From NCBI RefSeq assembly GCF_040581485.1, contig NC_090128.1, positions 10,044,001 to 10,108,000 on the forward strand: a stretch of 64,000 nucleotides of DNA, in the 5' to 3' direction. The position numbers were made by a program, and so were the translations under genes. A model generated the notes under the pieces. The model saw nothing but the letters and a program-made list of their open reading frames with translations, made no database searches and was not told where the DNA came from. This DNA is from Linepithema humile. Lineage: Eukaryota; Arthropoda; Insecta; Hymenoptera; Formicidae. Shown piece after piece: positions 13,501-26,597 of this stretch; within the stretch, counting starts at the first letter, position 1, and each line of letters starts with the position of its first letter.

Positions 13501-16500
13501 ACTTCCACCACGTCCTATGCGGCTCTACGCGCCAGGAATATATTTCAAGTCCGTCCGTCCGCTCGTGCGTCTCTCTTTATCGCTCTTTTTCACTCCGTCT
13601 TTCTCTCGCGATCGGATCGCCCACCACGCTGGACTGGGAGTCTGGGGAGTAGTCGCCGCCGATGCTATTTGTGCACTCCATACCGCGTGCCGGTTAACTC
13701 CGTACTTGGCGCTCGCCCATGATGTTATGTCGAATACACTCTAGCTAGCTTTACACCTCCCCTTCTCGCCCACGACATTCGCGTGGAAAATGTCGCTGAC
13801 ATATAGTCTGTCTCTACTGAAATCGATGTAATTCCCATTAGGCAGTATAGATATGCGAAAATAGTCCGCGATGACGAAATCGCGATAATCATCTTCAAGT
13901 TGGTTCTCCTACCTTAGCCGCACGAGACATTGTACTCGTTGAAACTACTCCAAATCCGGAATTCGTGGTTAAACATTCCCTCGTTACATTTTTAATGCGC
14001 AGCTTTCGTCTTTTTAATTATGGCTTTGATAAATGTATCACAATGCACATTGCACAGTTTTAATCATCATGTGGAGCGCGCGCAATGCAAGCGATATCAC
14101 ACCGATAAGCACTGGCTGATAAACAATACACGCCCCTAATTATTCCTTCATTCGACTCCAATTCATGCCCACTTTAATTATCAACGTAAATGCTATCCAG
14201 ATTAACGCGTGTTCGAGACGATAACTCGCCTCGCTCTGTTACATCACCATAAGTGTGTCAGCATTTGCGACCGCGTTGCACGTTGGATTACGCCAATGTA
14301 AGCTACGTTTGTTTTGCGCATTGATGTAAAAAACAGTCACGCAAACAGAGCATACTTGCGAGGGGCGTGCATTGTCATCGCATCATCGTCGGAAATCATG
14401 TTGCGTCAAATTTCCTTCTGTGTGTAGACGTTGTATTCATTTATCACCGCCTTATAATTGTTAATTGAAGTCTGTAATTATTTTACTTACTGTTTAATAT
14501 CGATATATTCGTTTACAATTTTTATTAATCAATATTATTTCATATGTTTCAAAAGATCTGCAAATTTGATGAATTTTTTGCATTACAGCCGGCAAGTCAT
14601 AAATTGTTTTCTTCTACATGTGTGAACGGGGAATATTCATTGTCGAGTCATCGTAGGCGTTTCACGTTGATGTCCATCTCTTGTAGGCGTCACAGCCCAA
14701 ATACGCAATCCATCCTGCGAGTAACAGGAAACTCACAAAGGGCCAAGCTGCCCAGTCGAGCAGACCCAGCAGACCTGCGGATTGCGCCGGACAGTCCATA
14801 TGTATTATTTCCTTCCGGACTTGCGAAACTACGTCGCAACGCTAAAGTGAATTTGCTGGCGAAGACGTAAATGTGACTTGCGAATTTTGCTGGCAGTCGA
14901 TTCTTACCGGGATGATTGCGATTCATATTTCTACACGTTGGAATTACGCCAAGCTCTGCGACAAAATCGCGTCCATTAAGTCCGTTGAGTTTCCTCTGTT
15001 AATAGTATGTACGTAAATAATTTAAACGATCTTTTTTTACGTGGATACATGCAAACTTGTCAATTTAATTAACAACATCATATTGTACGTTGATAGGCAT
15101 CTGTTCCTTTCGCACGAAATTATCTGCGAAATATAAAATTTCGCATGAGGTAAAGCGAATTACACAGGATATCCTAGAATAAACCGGAAATACGCACGTC
15201 AGGCGTTGAAATCGGCGTAATTTTGATGAGATTAAATCATGTAACATTCTCACTATATTTATTTATAATTACGGGACAATTAACGCGTAAAATTCTTTTT
15301 AATTTAATTTAATATCAAATCTTTTTTGTTCCAAAACTTATATTTTTTGTTCTTAAAATTTACTTTGTAAAATTTCTTGTATTATTATTTGATTATTTTA
15401 ACTTTATGTTTGCAAATATCTTTTTATTACTCAAAATGCCATTAATATTTAATTATTAATTAATATTTCCAACTGTTAAGTGTGTGTTTTATGATTCGTT
15501 TAAAAATTTAACTCATCGGAAGTACGCCGATTTAATAGCCTTTTCCATAAACTGTGCGATAAAATAGAAATCTTTCTCATCGAAAGTAATTACTTGTTCT
15601 TGTTGATGATTGAGCTGCATTCAATCAAGCATTTCTCCTTATTTTTCTCGATTTCTTCTGTTCGAAGTTTTTCAGATGCTTTCAATTTTTACTTTGTCTT
15701 CTACTCATTGCAATTTATTTCGATACTACTGTAACGATCGTAGAATTTTGTAATGTAAGTGCCGGTTCCTACAGCGATATCGAGCTTCTTCATCAACTTG
15801 ATACTTCTGAATCGCGCGTCCTCGTTCTCGTTACTATCGTCGTAATTATGTAAACACGACAATTCGTCCTCGTTTTCGTCCTCGTTTTCGTCCTCGTTTT
15901 CGTCCTCGTTTTCGTCCTTACAATCGTCGTTTTCGTAGACAAGATCGACCAACTTCTTCATCACTATGTCCTCGCCGCGATCTTCGCGAGACAGACTGTC
16001 ACCTTCGTTCCGTTCGGTGCGTCGGAGAAATTCTGCGGGATAATTCTGAGTCGCGTCGTGCCTCGTCCCCGTCCTCGCGGTCTACACGAGCCGAGAAAGA
16101 CGTACAGGATCAGGACAGGTTCCTCGGGGAATCGACCGCTTTACGGGCCTCTGTCCCCGTAATTATAGTCCTGTGCATAAGGTGCGCGAAAAAAATGCGA
16201 CGTTGCGTTATCTGTTTCTCTCTGTCGAGTACGTCGGAAACATGCTAGCTGATAAGAGAAACGGGATTCGCCTACCATTTCGTTCTTTTACAGGGGCGGA
16301 TTCGTACGGAAATCGTAATTATCAGCGAAACTTAAGGCTCCTGATTCGTCACTACCGTCGCATTGAGTAATGACGTCAGAAATGAGAAATCTTATGATTC
16401 ATCCTTGCGGAGTCAAAATAAATGAGTGTCTTTCACATGTCACCGACAAAGTATAATATTCGAGTTGGAAGTATTTGTCCGTTTATCTTTCAAAATTCAC

Positions 16501-19500
16501 GGGACGTTGACAGTGGCACAGGATTCTAGATATCAAAGTCAGCATCCGCCCCTGTCCGTAACAAGTAGCATAATTAAGTAGAGTAATTAATTTGGTCTCA
16601 CAAGTAAGCGTACGAAAAATGTTTACTTCAACTCGCACTAAAAGTCTTCGGTTCGATTATTCATACACGAAGATAATAACGCGACAAACGCGACAAGATT
16701 AAAGGTTTCTGAGAATGACTGCAATTATTTTAATTCCACGATATCTTTCAAAATGCGGTAAAATTAATTCCATGCTCTTTACGACAGGTAGATGCGAGAT
16801 AAAATCGAGAGGAGGGATTACCTGTTGCGGAAACCTGGGCAAGGGCAGCCAAGCGGCAATCTTTCGTCGAGTTTCGCGGGAAAAGCTACGGTAAACGATT
16901 CCGATCAAACCGATTACGAGAAGGATGAGGAGAATGATGCTGGGCCACGACCAAACGGACTGGGCCGCGGATTCTTCCTTGACGACGTCGTGTTGGGCGT
17001 AATAAGGCGGCGAATAAAACGGATTCGGATAGTGATACGCCGCGTACGGATCGTACGGAGGGAAGCGCGGATAGGAAGGAGGAGGATGAAACGGAAAAGC
17101 AGCGGGATGAGGAGCCTGTACCGCGGGATGCTGGGGATTCCTGTCGGGATCTGAACGATGCGCGCCGCTGTAGGACTGTCGGACACGTGTCGCACACATT
17201 AGCGATCCTAACGCTCTTCAGCGGATTTCGGAGAATACTTTTGCATCATCAGGTGATAATTTAATTGAGGACAAACAGGTAATTTTAATCGTGGGAATCT
17301 TTCCAAACAGGTTAAGCGAAAGAATTGACGCTTCCGCTCCGAAAACTGACGAACGGATTTTTGATTGTTGATGCATATTGATGCTCTGTTCGCGTCGCAC
17401 TTTGGCTTTTTTACGGTTAAATATTTAAAATAGCAATAATTTGTGGCTTGAAAGAGCAAAAAGCGGAAAATTTATTAACATTCTTAAGACAGGAAGCGCG
17501 ATTTAAAAGCGAGGAAAAAATTATATGTAGAAAATCGTAATTGTGTAATTCACTCACTTTGTGACTGAGATCCATCACATCTTCTAAAGATACGTCGCTG
17601 AACACATCATCTGTAGTATCATAGTTGGAACCCATTCCCGAACCGTTGAAGCTCCCACTACGATAAAGCTGGCTGTAAATATATATCAGAGAACTCCATT
17701 AGAATTCCTTGAAGGAATGACCTCTCGAAGTTTTAAACATAAATATTTATGTACAATAATCAAGAGAGGTATTTTAAAATTTATTGAAGAATGAAAGAAA
17801 AATCGAAAAATATTGTCCTAATTAAGATATTTTTTTAATTTGTAGAAAGAAAAATTTGTTAGAAACGGGAAAAAATAATTTTCTAATTGGAACACTTCTT
17901 TCAAAACAACAATATCTTCCTCTTTCATTATTAATGCGTTATTAATGTTTTCATTCATGAATGGATAAGATACGTAATCCGAGTAACAAATAGCGTGGAA
18001 GGAAACGCGAATATTGAGGTATCGCCGAGGCATAGAACATGAATAACGTAACAGAAGCACGCCCACGCTTTAGAAAGTCCGTCGATTCGAGTTCCGTGAA
18101 AGGAGCGATTGCGAGGATTATTAACACTGATGCAGAAGCATCATCCTACGGCCGGCGTAAACTCTTTTGTCCGGGTTACTCTTTTCCTCGTGCGTGCGTG
18201 GATTAATTAAAACGCGAGAGATAGCAGAAAAAAAGAACTATTTCCGAGGCACACGTACAAAAGCGCCAGACAAACACCGATTTCCTCAAATGCTCACAGT
18301 AAAATTTCAACAGCGTTCAAAACTTTAATTAGTATCGTTTAAAAGAATACAAAATTTTATTTTTGACTGAATTTCTCTAGGTGATATTTTTTCTCAAAAA
18401 TTATTAAATTGTTAAAAACTTATGTGGATTAATTTCAATTTATAGACATTGCTGTATAGATATCAAAGTAGATTCTTACCTCGCTAATGCATTAGTGCTG
18501 AGTCTCTTTCTGGTCGAACTGTAAGCAATTATGAAAACATTTTCCTTATCGTTCATATATATTTCAGTATTATTAAAGGATGTTTATTTATAGTTCACTT
18601 TCGAGTGAGTTCCATTGCGTTCCCAGCTCATGATCACGTGGCGCTATATTTCACGGCCAATGCAGCTTTGATCATAAGCCAAATCATGGCGTTTATAAAC
18701 GGAGCCGCGTGCAATTGCGGTATATATACATTAATATGTATGTATACATAAATATTCATAGATATACACATCAATACCGTAAACAACTTTCGATTTTTAC
18801 CGAGTGGCAGATCACAAGCGTTATTCAACGGAGACAAAGGTTGTTGCTAGATAATGCAATGGAATTACTCTCTTACAATTAAACCCAGTAGGCTAAGCTC
18901 GACTAATTACCACTTAACTCTATAAATGGAATATATAAATTATATGTTATATAAATTACATAAATTATCTACATGTCATATTGCTAAGAAAGTATGTGCT
19001 TTCTCTTTATGAAATTTTGCGACGTTTCTAACACGTTATAAAATTATAGAAATCTAAGCAGAATATTTCGCTATCATAAAAAAAATGCTATTAATTGAAC
19101 TCTCTTTCTCTCTCTCTCTCTTGGTTTCAGGCTGATATTTCGATTGTCGTTAACAAGCTGTAATGAGAGAGCAAGAAACGATTGTTTGAGCAACGATGTT
19201 CCGTACGAATTCGCTTCCGTTATTCCAGATAGATGGCTGAATAGATACAGGCGCTTCTCAAGAAATTTAACAAGTTCTTTATCTCAATCGGTGCATTAAC
19301 ATGAACCGGTTATTTAACATCTTCAGTCAGTCACTTTCCCACGAGACTTTTTTCGCACGCCGCAACGGCCGGGACACGCGGCGGCATCATCGTCATTGTC
19401 TCGTCTCGTCGCGCTTTTTAAGAACTAGCAGCGGAAATTCCCTTTCCGTCGGGAAATTATGCGTATGTACCTACACGACTATCTACACATGTTCTTCATA

Positions 19501-21148
19501 GAAAACGCATTATTTTCTTACCAAGGAGGCGTTCTTCGCAACGACGTACGCAACCAGGAATGCCTTCCGACAGTGGAGTCCGGACTTCTTGGATTTCTAC
19601 AAAATCAGAGTACAGCAATGTAATAACGAGTGCTGCGACGTCACTCTGTGGAATTTTTTTGCGACGCAAGCTATATATTCGCAATTCGAAGTTACGCAAG
19701 ACTATTTCAAAATAAGCACAGGATGATTGATAACCGTCGTAAGAGGAAAGGTAAATTGCTTGTGTAATATTTTACTACATTGAGATTCATATATTATATA
19801 TAACACCTAACATATTTAATTTATTACACGATTTATTTAGTCAGAGATAAAGATTCTTCTGAAATATTGTTGAGGGAGCTTTTTACAATAAATTATTTCT
19901 TTTTTACTTGGCATTTTAAAATAATACAGAATATATTATGTGGCAATCAGAAACAGCTTGTAACTGTTGTAAGTTAAAGTGTAAAAGCTTGTGTTACAAA
20001 AAAGCGCAATGTAATAACAAATCACGTCACTATCAAGAATCCTTTATCGCATAACACAAGCAAAGCAGCTTTTAAAAATACATTTCCATTATTATGTAAC
20101 TCGTGTGACTCGCGCACACACAGATGGCAAGTCAGCCGGTATTGTTCCAAGGTAATAGACATTGTATGCAGCATTGCTCTTACGTAAACTCATCCACCGT
20201 GATATGCATTCGGGTCTGTTTCGGATTATACTAGATTTTAACGTTTTCACGTTTCTGCGTATACATTCAGCTTAGGAAATAACCCGCTACATTCCGCGAC
20301 TAATGTTACGTATCGAGCGAATAACGGCAGGAAGCAATTGACATAATAAAAGGCCAAGCTTTGCCTACATTAAAGTTGTATATATATATAAAACGATTCC
20401 TCATATATTCAAATATTCCAATATTCTAACATCATTGCAATCCCGTTTTAACACACAGATATTCTCATCAAGAAATTTAAATAACTTAAAATAGAAAAAA
20501 ATGAATAAATGAAAGAAAATATCAAAAAGTAGCAAAACTCAATCTGCCACTTTTTGATAATTATAATTAAATTATATTTTTAGATCATTTCTTTCTCAAA
20601 TTCTATTAAAATCATTTTCTTTTTCAACACCAGATTATTTGTGACACTACATTTATTAATTTTTTATTAAAATTTTTATCTTATTGATTAAAATTACGTT
20701 CGATTTCGTCATAACACAATCTTGGATCTTTTGCAGAGCATCGTTGAACCTACCTGTGAGAACCGGTACCAGTCGGCGAGGGTGCCGAGCTACTGCCGCC
20801 CGGCGACTCTGGACCGTCGTCGCCGACGAAATCACCTTCTACGGAGCCGAAGCCCTCGTAGCTCTCCTCGTCGTGGCACCCAATCTTGATGGTGGCAGTG
20901 CCAGTGGTCGCGGCTTGATGATCCGGGCTCGCGGAGTAGCGTTCGGAGTCCGATATATTTGAGCTGACAAGATTGTGCAGGTCGACCGACATCGACAATG
21001 ACGGCGGTCCGCTTTGGTTCCACTCCTGGCCGACGACAACCCCGTTCGTCGTCGCGCGGTCGTCGTTATTGCGCGATGCCACACCGTCGATCGCGCCGCC
21101 GTTAGCGGTGGATGTAACGTTCGCGCTGGACGTGCGGGAACTCACCAT
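10584..21148 (-). CDS. nuf: Nuf-like class II Rab11 family-interacting protein (Rab11-FIP3/4 homologue), long form
   Basis: Nuf and FIP3/4 are coiled-coil effectors that bring Rab11 recycling endosomes to furrows and link them to dynein. Eight coding exons in transcript order: 20754-21148, 18480-18518, 17558-17672, 11846-12010, 11285-11654, 10934-11079, 10803-10853, 10584-10706. Every junction is in phase, giving 467 residues. Residues 1-132 are low-complexity Ser/Thr/Gly/Asp-rich. The next segments include STRKRLSTNALAS and an acidic DVFSDVSLEDVMDL patch. Residues about 184-410 are a long heptad-like coiled coil rich in Glu, Arg, Leu and Gln. The last exon carries the Rab11-binding domain, with TYIDGILLNIVENYPQLLEV near residues 444-463, diagnostic for the FIP family. 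No N-terminal EF hands, as in mammalian FIP3, are visible. Introns upstream of 12010 are large and hold other possible first exons (13028-13258, 16822-17199), all in phase 0. A further upstream non-coding exon is possible. Confidence 0.88.
13028..13258 (-). CDS. nuf: Alternative first coding exon of the Nuf-like gene (short form)
   Basis: An ATG at 13258 opens 77 codons that begin MELNFCEETIDLCDRDGR and end before the donor GTAAGA (GAGCAA|GTAAGA). The phase is 0, which fits the acceptor of exon 11846-12010, so a 361-residue form sharing the coiled coil and Rab11-binding domain can be read. The segment is acidic at first and then Pro/Ser/Arg-rich. It sits in a strongly GC- and CpG-rich stretch (about 13.0-13.7 kb), consistent with an internal promoter. 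Opposite-strand frames here are long only because of the GC bias. The exon call rests on the good donor, the phase and the peptide, without transcript evidence. Confidence 0.6.
13750..15700. other. Nuf-like intron sequence
   Basis: No exon, RNA gene or repeat structure could be supported here. A short frame on the + strand at 14544-14870 and its minus-strand counterpart at 14690-14926 have no recognisable composition. Confidence 0.55.
15701..16081 (-). CDS. Acidic open frame inside a Nuf-like intron (uncertain)
   Basis: A frame open from 16081 to a stop at 15701 (first ATG at 15961) encodes an Arg-rich start, a tract of repeated Glu-Asn-Glu-Asp units made by a 12-base tandem repeat, and a tail with RSIKLMKKLDIA. 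A donor-like GTAGGA follows KLDIA at 15772 in phase 0, the same phase as the other possible Nuf first exons, so it might be another alternative exon. No family is recognised. The acidic tract could simply be a repeat that happens to be open. It could also belong to no transcript. Confidence 0.22.
   Translation of the reverse strand, partial: TARTGTRHDATQNYPAEFLRRTERNEGDSLSREDRGEDIVMKKLVDLVYENDDCKDENEDENEDENEDENEDELSCLHNYDDSNENEDARFRSIKLMKKLDIAVGTGTYITKFYDRYSSIEINCNE
15864..15919. repeat. 12-bp tandem repeat
   Basis: The unit TCGTCCTCGTTT repeats about four and two-thirds times without mismatch. On the minus strand it reads as an in-frame Asp-Glu-Asn-Glu repeat within the acidic open frame. 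The length is a multiple of three per unit, so copy-number change would keep the frame. Confidence 0.9.
16822..17199 (-). CDS. Possible alternative first exon with a transmembrane segment (Nuf-like gene or nested gene)
   Basis: An ATG at 17199 opens 126 codons before a donor-like CAACAG|GTAATC. The first half is rich in Pro, Tyr, Phe and His (for example HPPPSYPRFPPYDPYAAYHY). A hydrophobic run, IILLILLVIGLIGIVY, follows as one likely membrane helix, then a basic segment (RSFSRETRRKIAAW). The donor is in phase 0, so it can join exon 11846-12010 in frame and would give a 410-residue membrane-anchored Rab11 effector. Left unspliced, the frame ends at 16699. Composition looks protein-like, unlike the other frames here (two overlapping shadows on the same strand are Arg-rich). 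It could be a small independent nested gene. No family was recognised. Confidence 0.4.
18519..20753. other. Nuf-like intron 1
   Basis: This is the intron between the first two long-form exons. It contains a TC-rich run near 19105-19124 and one small inverted repeat at 20520-20559. No other feature could be supported. Confidence 0.6.
20520..20559. repeat. Perfect 11-bp inverted repeat
   Basis: TATCAAAAAGT at 20520-20530 pairs with ACTTTTTGATA at 20549-20559 around an 18-base loop. It is an intronic hairpin in AT-rich DNA with no known role. Confidence 0.8.
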
Positions 21149-21370
21149 CCTTCGTCACCCGGGGCCGTCACTCGGGCCCCTGCGAGGAGTCCGCGCGACG
21201 CGACGCAACGTGGAGCACGCGCCGACGTAAAGGACGCTCTCATCCGCCGCCTCGCTTCTCCCTGAAACACCACGTCGTGAGTCAGACCCGAGGTATGCCA
21301 GGAGCGCGGTCTGCTTCGAGACCAACTAGCGGTGCAACATGAGAGAGAAAGAGAAAGGGACAGAAAGAGA

Positions 21371-21390
21371 CGAGTCGAGTCGAGTCGAGT
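21371..21390. repeat. CGAGT pentamer repeat
   Basis: Four tandem copies of CGAGT are visible, just upstream of the long-form Nuf start. This is a simple repeat. Confidence 0.85.
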
Positions 21391-24300
21391 CGTTGCCCGC
21401 GAAGAGCTTCTCCTCCCTCGTCCTCCGACCAGGAGTCGGGGTCGAGGTGAACTTGTACACGCAATCCTTTTTACATACAATTTGTTTCGAGGAAAACGAC
21501 GCGTCGAGTTCTGTCCCTTATTCAAATAAACAAAGAGCAGAAGCGAAAGATACTCGGAAGATCTTATTCTATATATTTTACATAACACGTTCATTGCATT
21601 AAACACGTTAATTAATTCCAGAAAGTGCGCAGCGCAGGAACAACGCAATTCAATTTTGAAATAAAAAATTCTAGGCGATTCAAAGGAAGTTATAAGATAT
21701 CTGGATTCTTTTTCCCATGGCTTCTTTTGCTTTATAATGCTGATATCGATTGATAAACGTTTGTTATATGCTAACAAGATAATGCACCCGTGCAGAACGG
21801 AAGGATGGCGAGTAATGGCGAGATTTCACGATATCTCAGTAAACGTCGCATTTACAGTTCGACGTAATGCGGAAATAAATCACGCAAAAAGATAAAAACC
21901 TGTGCATAAAGTAAGTATCTAAGAAAATACTTTTTTTGCATTATTTGATTAATCCTTGAGAAATTAAAAACTACATCAATTTTTTCTCAGTTACATATTT
22001 TATAAATTTTCCCAAAAATGATCATTAATAATTTATGAATTGCAGAAGATCTAAATCGCCACCATTCGTTCGTCAAATTTAAGAGACCTGACCTGTTTCA
22101 TGTTCTTTCTCGCACAATGCTTGCTGATCCATCGACTAGCAAATGATTCAATCGTTATACTAATGAGGCAATGCAACTCCGTAACTGATTGGAAATGACG
22201 GCGATATCTCGTGATATCTCTCAGAGCATATTAAACGTGCACATTCTAGAGACGCGGAGTAGGAGAAAAGCGTGAGAACTGCAGACGGCGCTGTCACGGT
22301 ACAGTGAGTGGCAAACCCGCGAGAATCGCGCCGAAGGAGAGAATTACTCGTTTCGATGAATTATTTACGATATCCCACGTTATTACGCGGTTGGGAAATA
22401 TTTACTCGTCTCTCCATACCGTTCCGCGTGACTCACGACTTCATTGAGCTTCGAAACATCAGAGAGAGTAAACACCGTTATTTAGCCGAGGCAACTTTCG
22501 ACAGGTAGGAGCATTCGTGCAGTAAACGTATGCGAATCCTCGTTAAAATTGAAAGACGCGGTAGGTACAAACACGTCTCTTATCGAAATCGTTAAGAAAT
22601 CGTGATGCGACGCGTTTGTGATGTCTTTAGACACATTAGTCAGAGAAACAAAACGGTTCTTACTGTTTGACGCAAAACCGGTATCAGTGAATCAGTGATA
22701 CGAAACAACAAAGAAAGAATTTTCGCTTATCGTTATTCTAAAGAGAATAATGACAAGCGTGAATAAAGGTCAGATGTATAGGATGTCTGAAAATGATTAT
22801 AAATATCTTAATTTTCATGATTCTTTGATTAAATTTTAAGAAAATTCAATTTTTCTTTTTATTAAACAAGATTTTACGATTAAAAATGAAAACTATTTGA
22901 AAACTAAATTTGTATTGTGAGAGTCTTTAAATAACAAAAACTTGAAAAACTCAAAAATTTTAATATTTTACTTTCTCAAGAATTTATCCTGCAGTTCAAG
23001 TAAAAACGTCAAGTAGATATTAATATTAAATAAAATACGAAAAAAGCGCAACAGATAATGGCTTTACTATTATTGTTTTCAAAGAAAAAATCAAACTGTC
23101 AGTAGCTGTCATTAAAAATTATGATTTCAGAGTAGCCTGTGGAATGTCAAAGATAAAAGTTATAATGCTCTGGCGATGCAGCAATATGGATGATGGAAGC
23201 TTCGGCAGATTACCTTATCGATTGGTAAAACGGTACCACGTGCGTGACTTATAATGCATCTGCCATAAAAAGCGTCCACTAAGTTCAAAAGACTTTTTAA
23301 TGTTATAATTATGTTATCACAACACCAACTTGTACAGCATGGAGAAATATTTCTCTAGATCTCTGTTTCTCGAAATGCACTTGTCTATAATTATCGATAT
23401 AGTATAGTGTGTCATCTATCACAAGAGGCACTATGTTTGACTAATTGTAAGTTCGAATTTGACTACTTGTGAACTTTAGGAATTTTTATGTTCTGACAAA
23501 AAGATAAGAAACTATATTCTTTTCTCATCTTCTTCTTTCTTCTCAAAAACTTATATATTTAAATTATTTCAGTTAATGTTTAAAATGTATTTTAAATATT
23601 CATATATCCATAGCTGTATAAATATTTTAATTGTCTAAAAAATTATTATAGGTTTTGTAACAAACAAATTATTTATTTTTGAAAAAAATTTATAAAATTA
23701 TACAAAATGCGTTTAGTTCTGTATATATGTATCTTATCTATCTGAAATAATAAAAATATGTTTCTAAAAAGATTTCAGAGTAAGATGTCTGGCAAAAGAA
23801 AATATAATATTAAAAGGAACGAATCATATTTAATGAAGATCAATCGAATTGACGTCAAAAAATGTCTCTAATCGAGGACGTTGACGCTGAGGAACGAGGA
23901 TAATCAAAAATGAAAGACCGAGTCGTGCGATTGTTATAAAAGTATTATTCATAACAATTAATCAAAGGTGCGGCAAGAGAGGACAACGTGATGTCGTCGC
24001 ATTACAACAATCATGGATTGGAAATCGAAATCGGATCAAGGGGATTCGCGCATCATGCGTAACGCCGCGTATTACGGTATGCATATTATACATTTATTTC
24101 CACAAAAATATATCGGATTACTGACTAGAAATCAATTGCGTACTGTGTACATTCGCTCTCTAAATACTTTATTTGTATATTTACATACAGTAGTCGCTTC
24201 GTAAACTCCAAGTCGATATCTAATGCAAAAATAAGTGATGACCTAATTCAGAGTATTTAAAAAAAGTTATGACTTGACTCAGAATATTGAGCGAAAAATA

Positions 24301-26579
24301 GTTATACATAATTCCGTGACGGAAAACTGTATATTTTAACAAATGCTAAGCATTAGGTCTTATTTATCAAGAAAATTCAAGTCAACAGCTCACTTTCTTT
24401 GTCGATTTAGTTTTCACAGTTTTAAGCTAAACTCATTTGGAATTATTATTTAATTAATTAACTCATTTCTGCTTAAATCCTTGAATATTTTAATGATTAA
24501 GTTTATATAATTTTCTCAAGACCACTGCTTAATTGGAATTAACTCACTTTCACCTTTAATATTAATAACGCAAAAAAAAGCAACAAGTAATTTATCAAAT
24601 AAAATTAGTAACCAAAGGCATGCGCCTCTTATGTTAGTAAAAACATGCAAATTCTTCCTGGCGCTCAAAGGATTAACGCCTGCCTGATTTATACACGTCG
24701 GTTCACGCTGTTGTTCAACTTGACACGCGGTGAGATCGGCCTACAATCTCGCACCGTAATCTCGCTTAGCATTTATTACGAGCCACGGTCGGGCTATTTA
24801 CCAAAGCACGCGTCGAGAGAGGACCAGCGTTTCGGTCTCCAGGCACTTGTCACTCGGAACGGTATGCGTAGACGCGTTTCAAATCACGGAGCCGGGATTC
24901 CAGTCCGTCTATTTGGAGCGAGCTCAAAAGCGCGAACGGGGGAATATATTTAACGTACGTAAGAATTTTTTTTTTCTCGATATTTTCAACCTTTATTCTA
25001 AAGATGCATGGATGGTTCGGGATTCACGTCCTACTTTGTTTTTGACAGAATAAATCTTGTCTGAAACAAATCAACTCTCTAAATATATTCTGGTTTTCTT
25101 TGGTCGTTTTTGAGAAACTTTCATGATATTAACTTTGAAATTACGGTTTGCTTTTATTGGTCCAACCAGGTTTTTTTTTACTTCACGCTCTTTGCAAAGT
25201 AAAAATTCCTAGTTTCTTGTATGTTACATATTTCTAATGTAAAGTAACTTTCGCCAATTAAAAATACGTTTCAAACCTCTATTCACGAATTACTTCACGA
25301 ATTATTTCACATTTAGTGATCAAATAATGTAGTAAAAATAAGACAATATATAAAATTTCCTTTTATTTTAATAAAGGATACAATATTAAATTGCTTTTTT
25401 TATTAAAATAATATATTTCTAATATATGCCGGCTTTTTTTCAGGCCTCACAATGGACATATTCACGAAACAAACACAGTTAAAAAATTAAACGCTAGACT
25501 AGACTGAGCGAGCACGCTCTATTTCCAAACGGGACACGCTCGTATTGCACGCACGCAAAATTAACGACTCCTCAAGGATACATGTGCATGTATATTACAG
25601 AAAGCAATATTGTTATTAGGACGATCACAGAGGTTTGTACAGTGGAATTTACAGTAACAGCGCGAAGCGTCGTTAAATACACATTCTCATTTGTTCGTAC
25701 ATTCACGCGACGTCAACGGAAGAGAGCAACAGATCTTTAAAACGTGTCTCTTTCTCTCGTCAGCAGTAAAGTCGGCTTTTCAGACATAACAATTTTCATT
25801 GTTAACGGCACATTTTTTTACTAACGTAAGGCAAATTTTTTTAAACAAGAATATTCAGACGTTAATAATTCACGATTCAAGATAAAATATTTTTTGTGAA
25901 CTAGACTTCCTTCAAAGAGCAAAACTATGTTCTTATTTTAATATAAATGGAGTTGATTTTAGGTCAATTGCAAAAATAATGTCAAAGACTGGAGAATCGA
26001 TTTCTTTTGTCAAGATAAAATCGTCCAACTGATCAAAGGATTCTCCATTGCGGGTCATCATTTACGGTAGTAGGTCGCCCTGTCTAAGCGGCTTTTAGTT
26101 CTCCGGAAGCGCTCGGGAGAAATTCTTGGTAATTGACTCACCTTATGCCGATCGTGGTGCAGCACAACACAACAGTGGGAACGACAGGAGAGCGGTGTGT
26201 AAAGAGCCGCAATAACTCTAACACCTGTGTCCATGCACGACAGCGGCCGACGACACGACGAACGGCAAGGCGACACGACGACGTGACGCTGTTCGAGAAC
26301 GGGGAAATAACGAAGGAGAGAAGCGGGACCAACGCGCGGCGGACAGGTAACCGAGGAACACGCTCGATCGGGATAACGGTGCGATCGGCGGCGAACTGAA
26401 CGTAAGCACACGGACGCGGAGTCGCGACGCGAAAGCGAAGGAAACGCGATCGGACTCCGATTGGAGCCACGGTGGGCACGCATGCGCGGTTCCGCGAAAT
26501 GTTGTGCACCAGCAGCTGAATGTGTAGGTACGGATGGACGAGGTGAGTACACGGAGGCGCGTACAGGTGTGCGTCACGG

Positions 26580-26597
26580 TCGTACCTGCAGGTACGA
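26580..26597. repeat. 18-bp perfect palindrome
   Basis: TCGTACCTGCAGGTACGA equals its own reverse complement. It lies inside the GC-rich patch at 26.1-26.75 kb. Dyad symmetry is typical of dimeric factor sites, but no specific factor is recognised. Confidence 0.7.

Noticed and set aside
13008..13744. Several overlapping + strand frames up to 214 codons
   Set aside because: All lie in the GC-rich island, are Arg/Ser/Pro-rich in every frame and overlap the minus-strand Nuf exon. Lack of stops is explained by base composition.
20520..20559. Inverted repeat as a possible microRNA precursor
   Set aside because: The stem is only 11 bp, too short for a precursor hairpin.
21142..21777. 211-codon minus-strand frame
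   Set aside because: It overlaps the GC-rich leader of the Nuf gene, uses a doubtful start and shows no domain; its end overlaps the true Nuf ATG region in another frame.
22771..22800. Sequence resembling the end of a mariner-type element (TAGGATGTCTG)
   Set aside because: No matching inverted end was found nearby.
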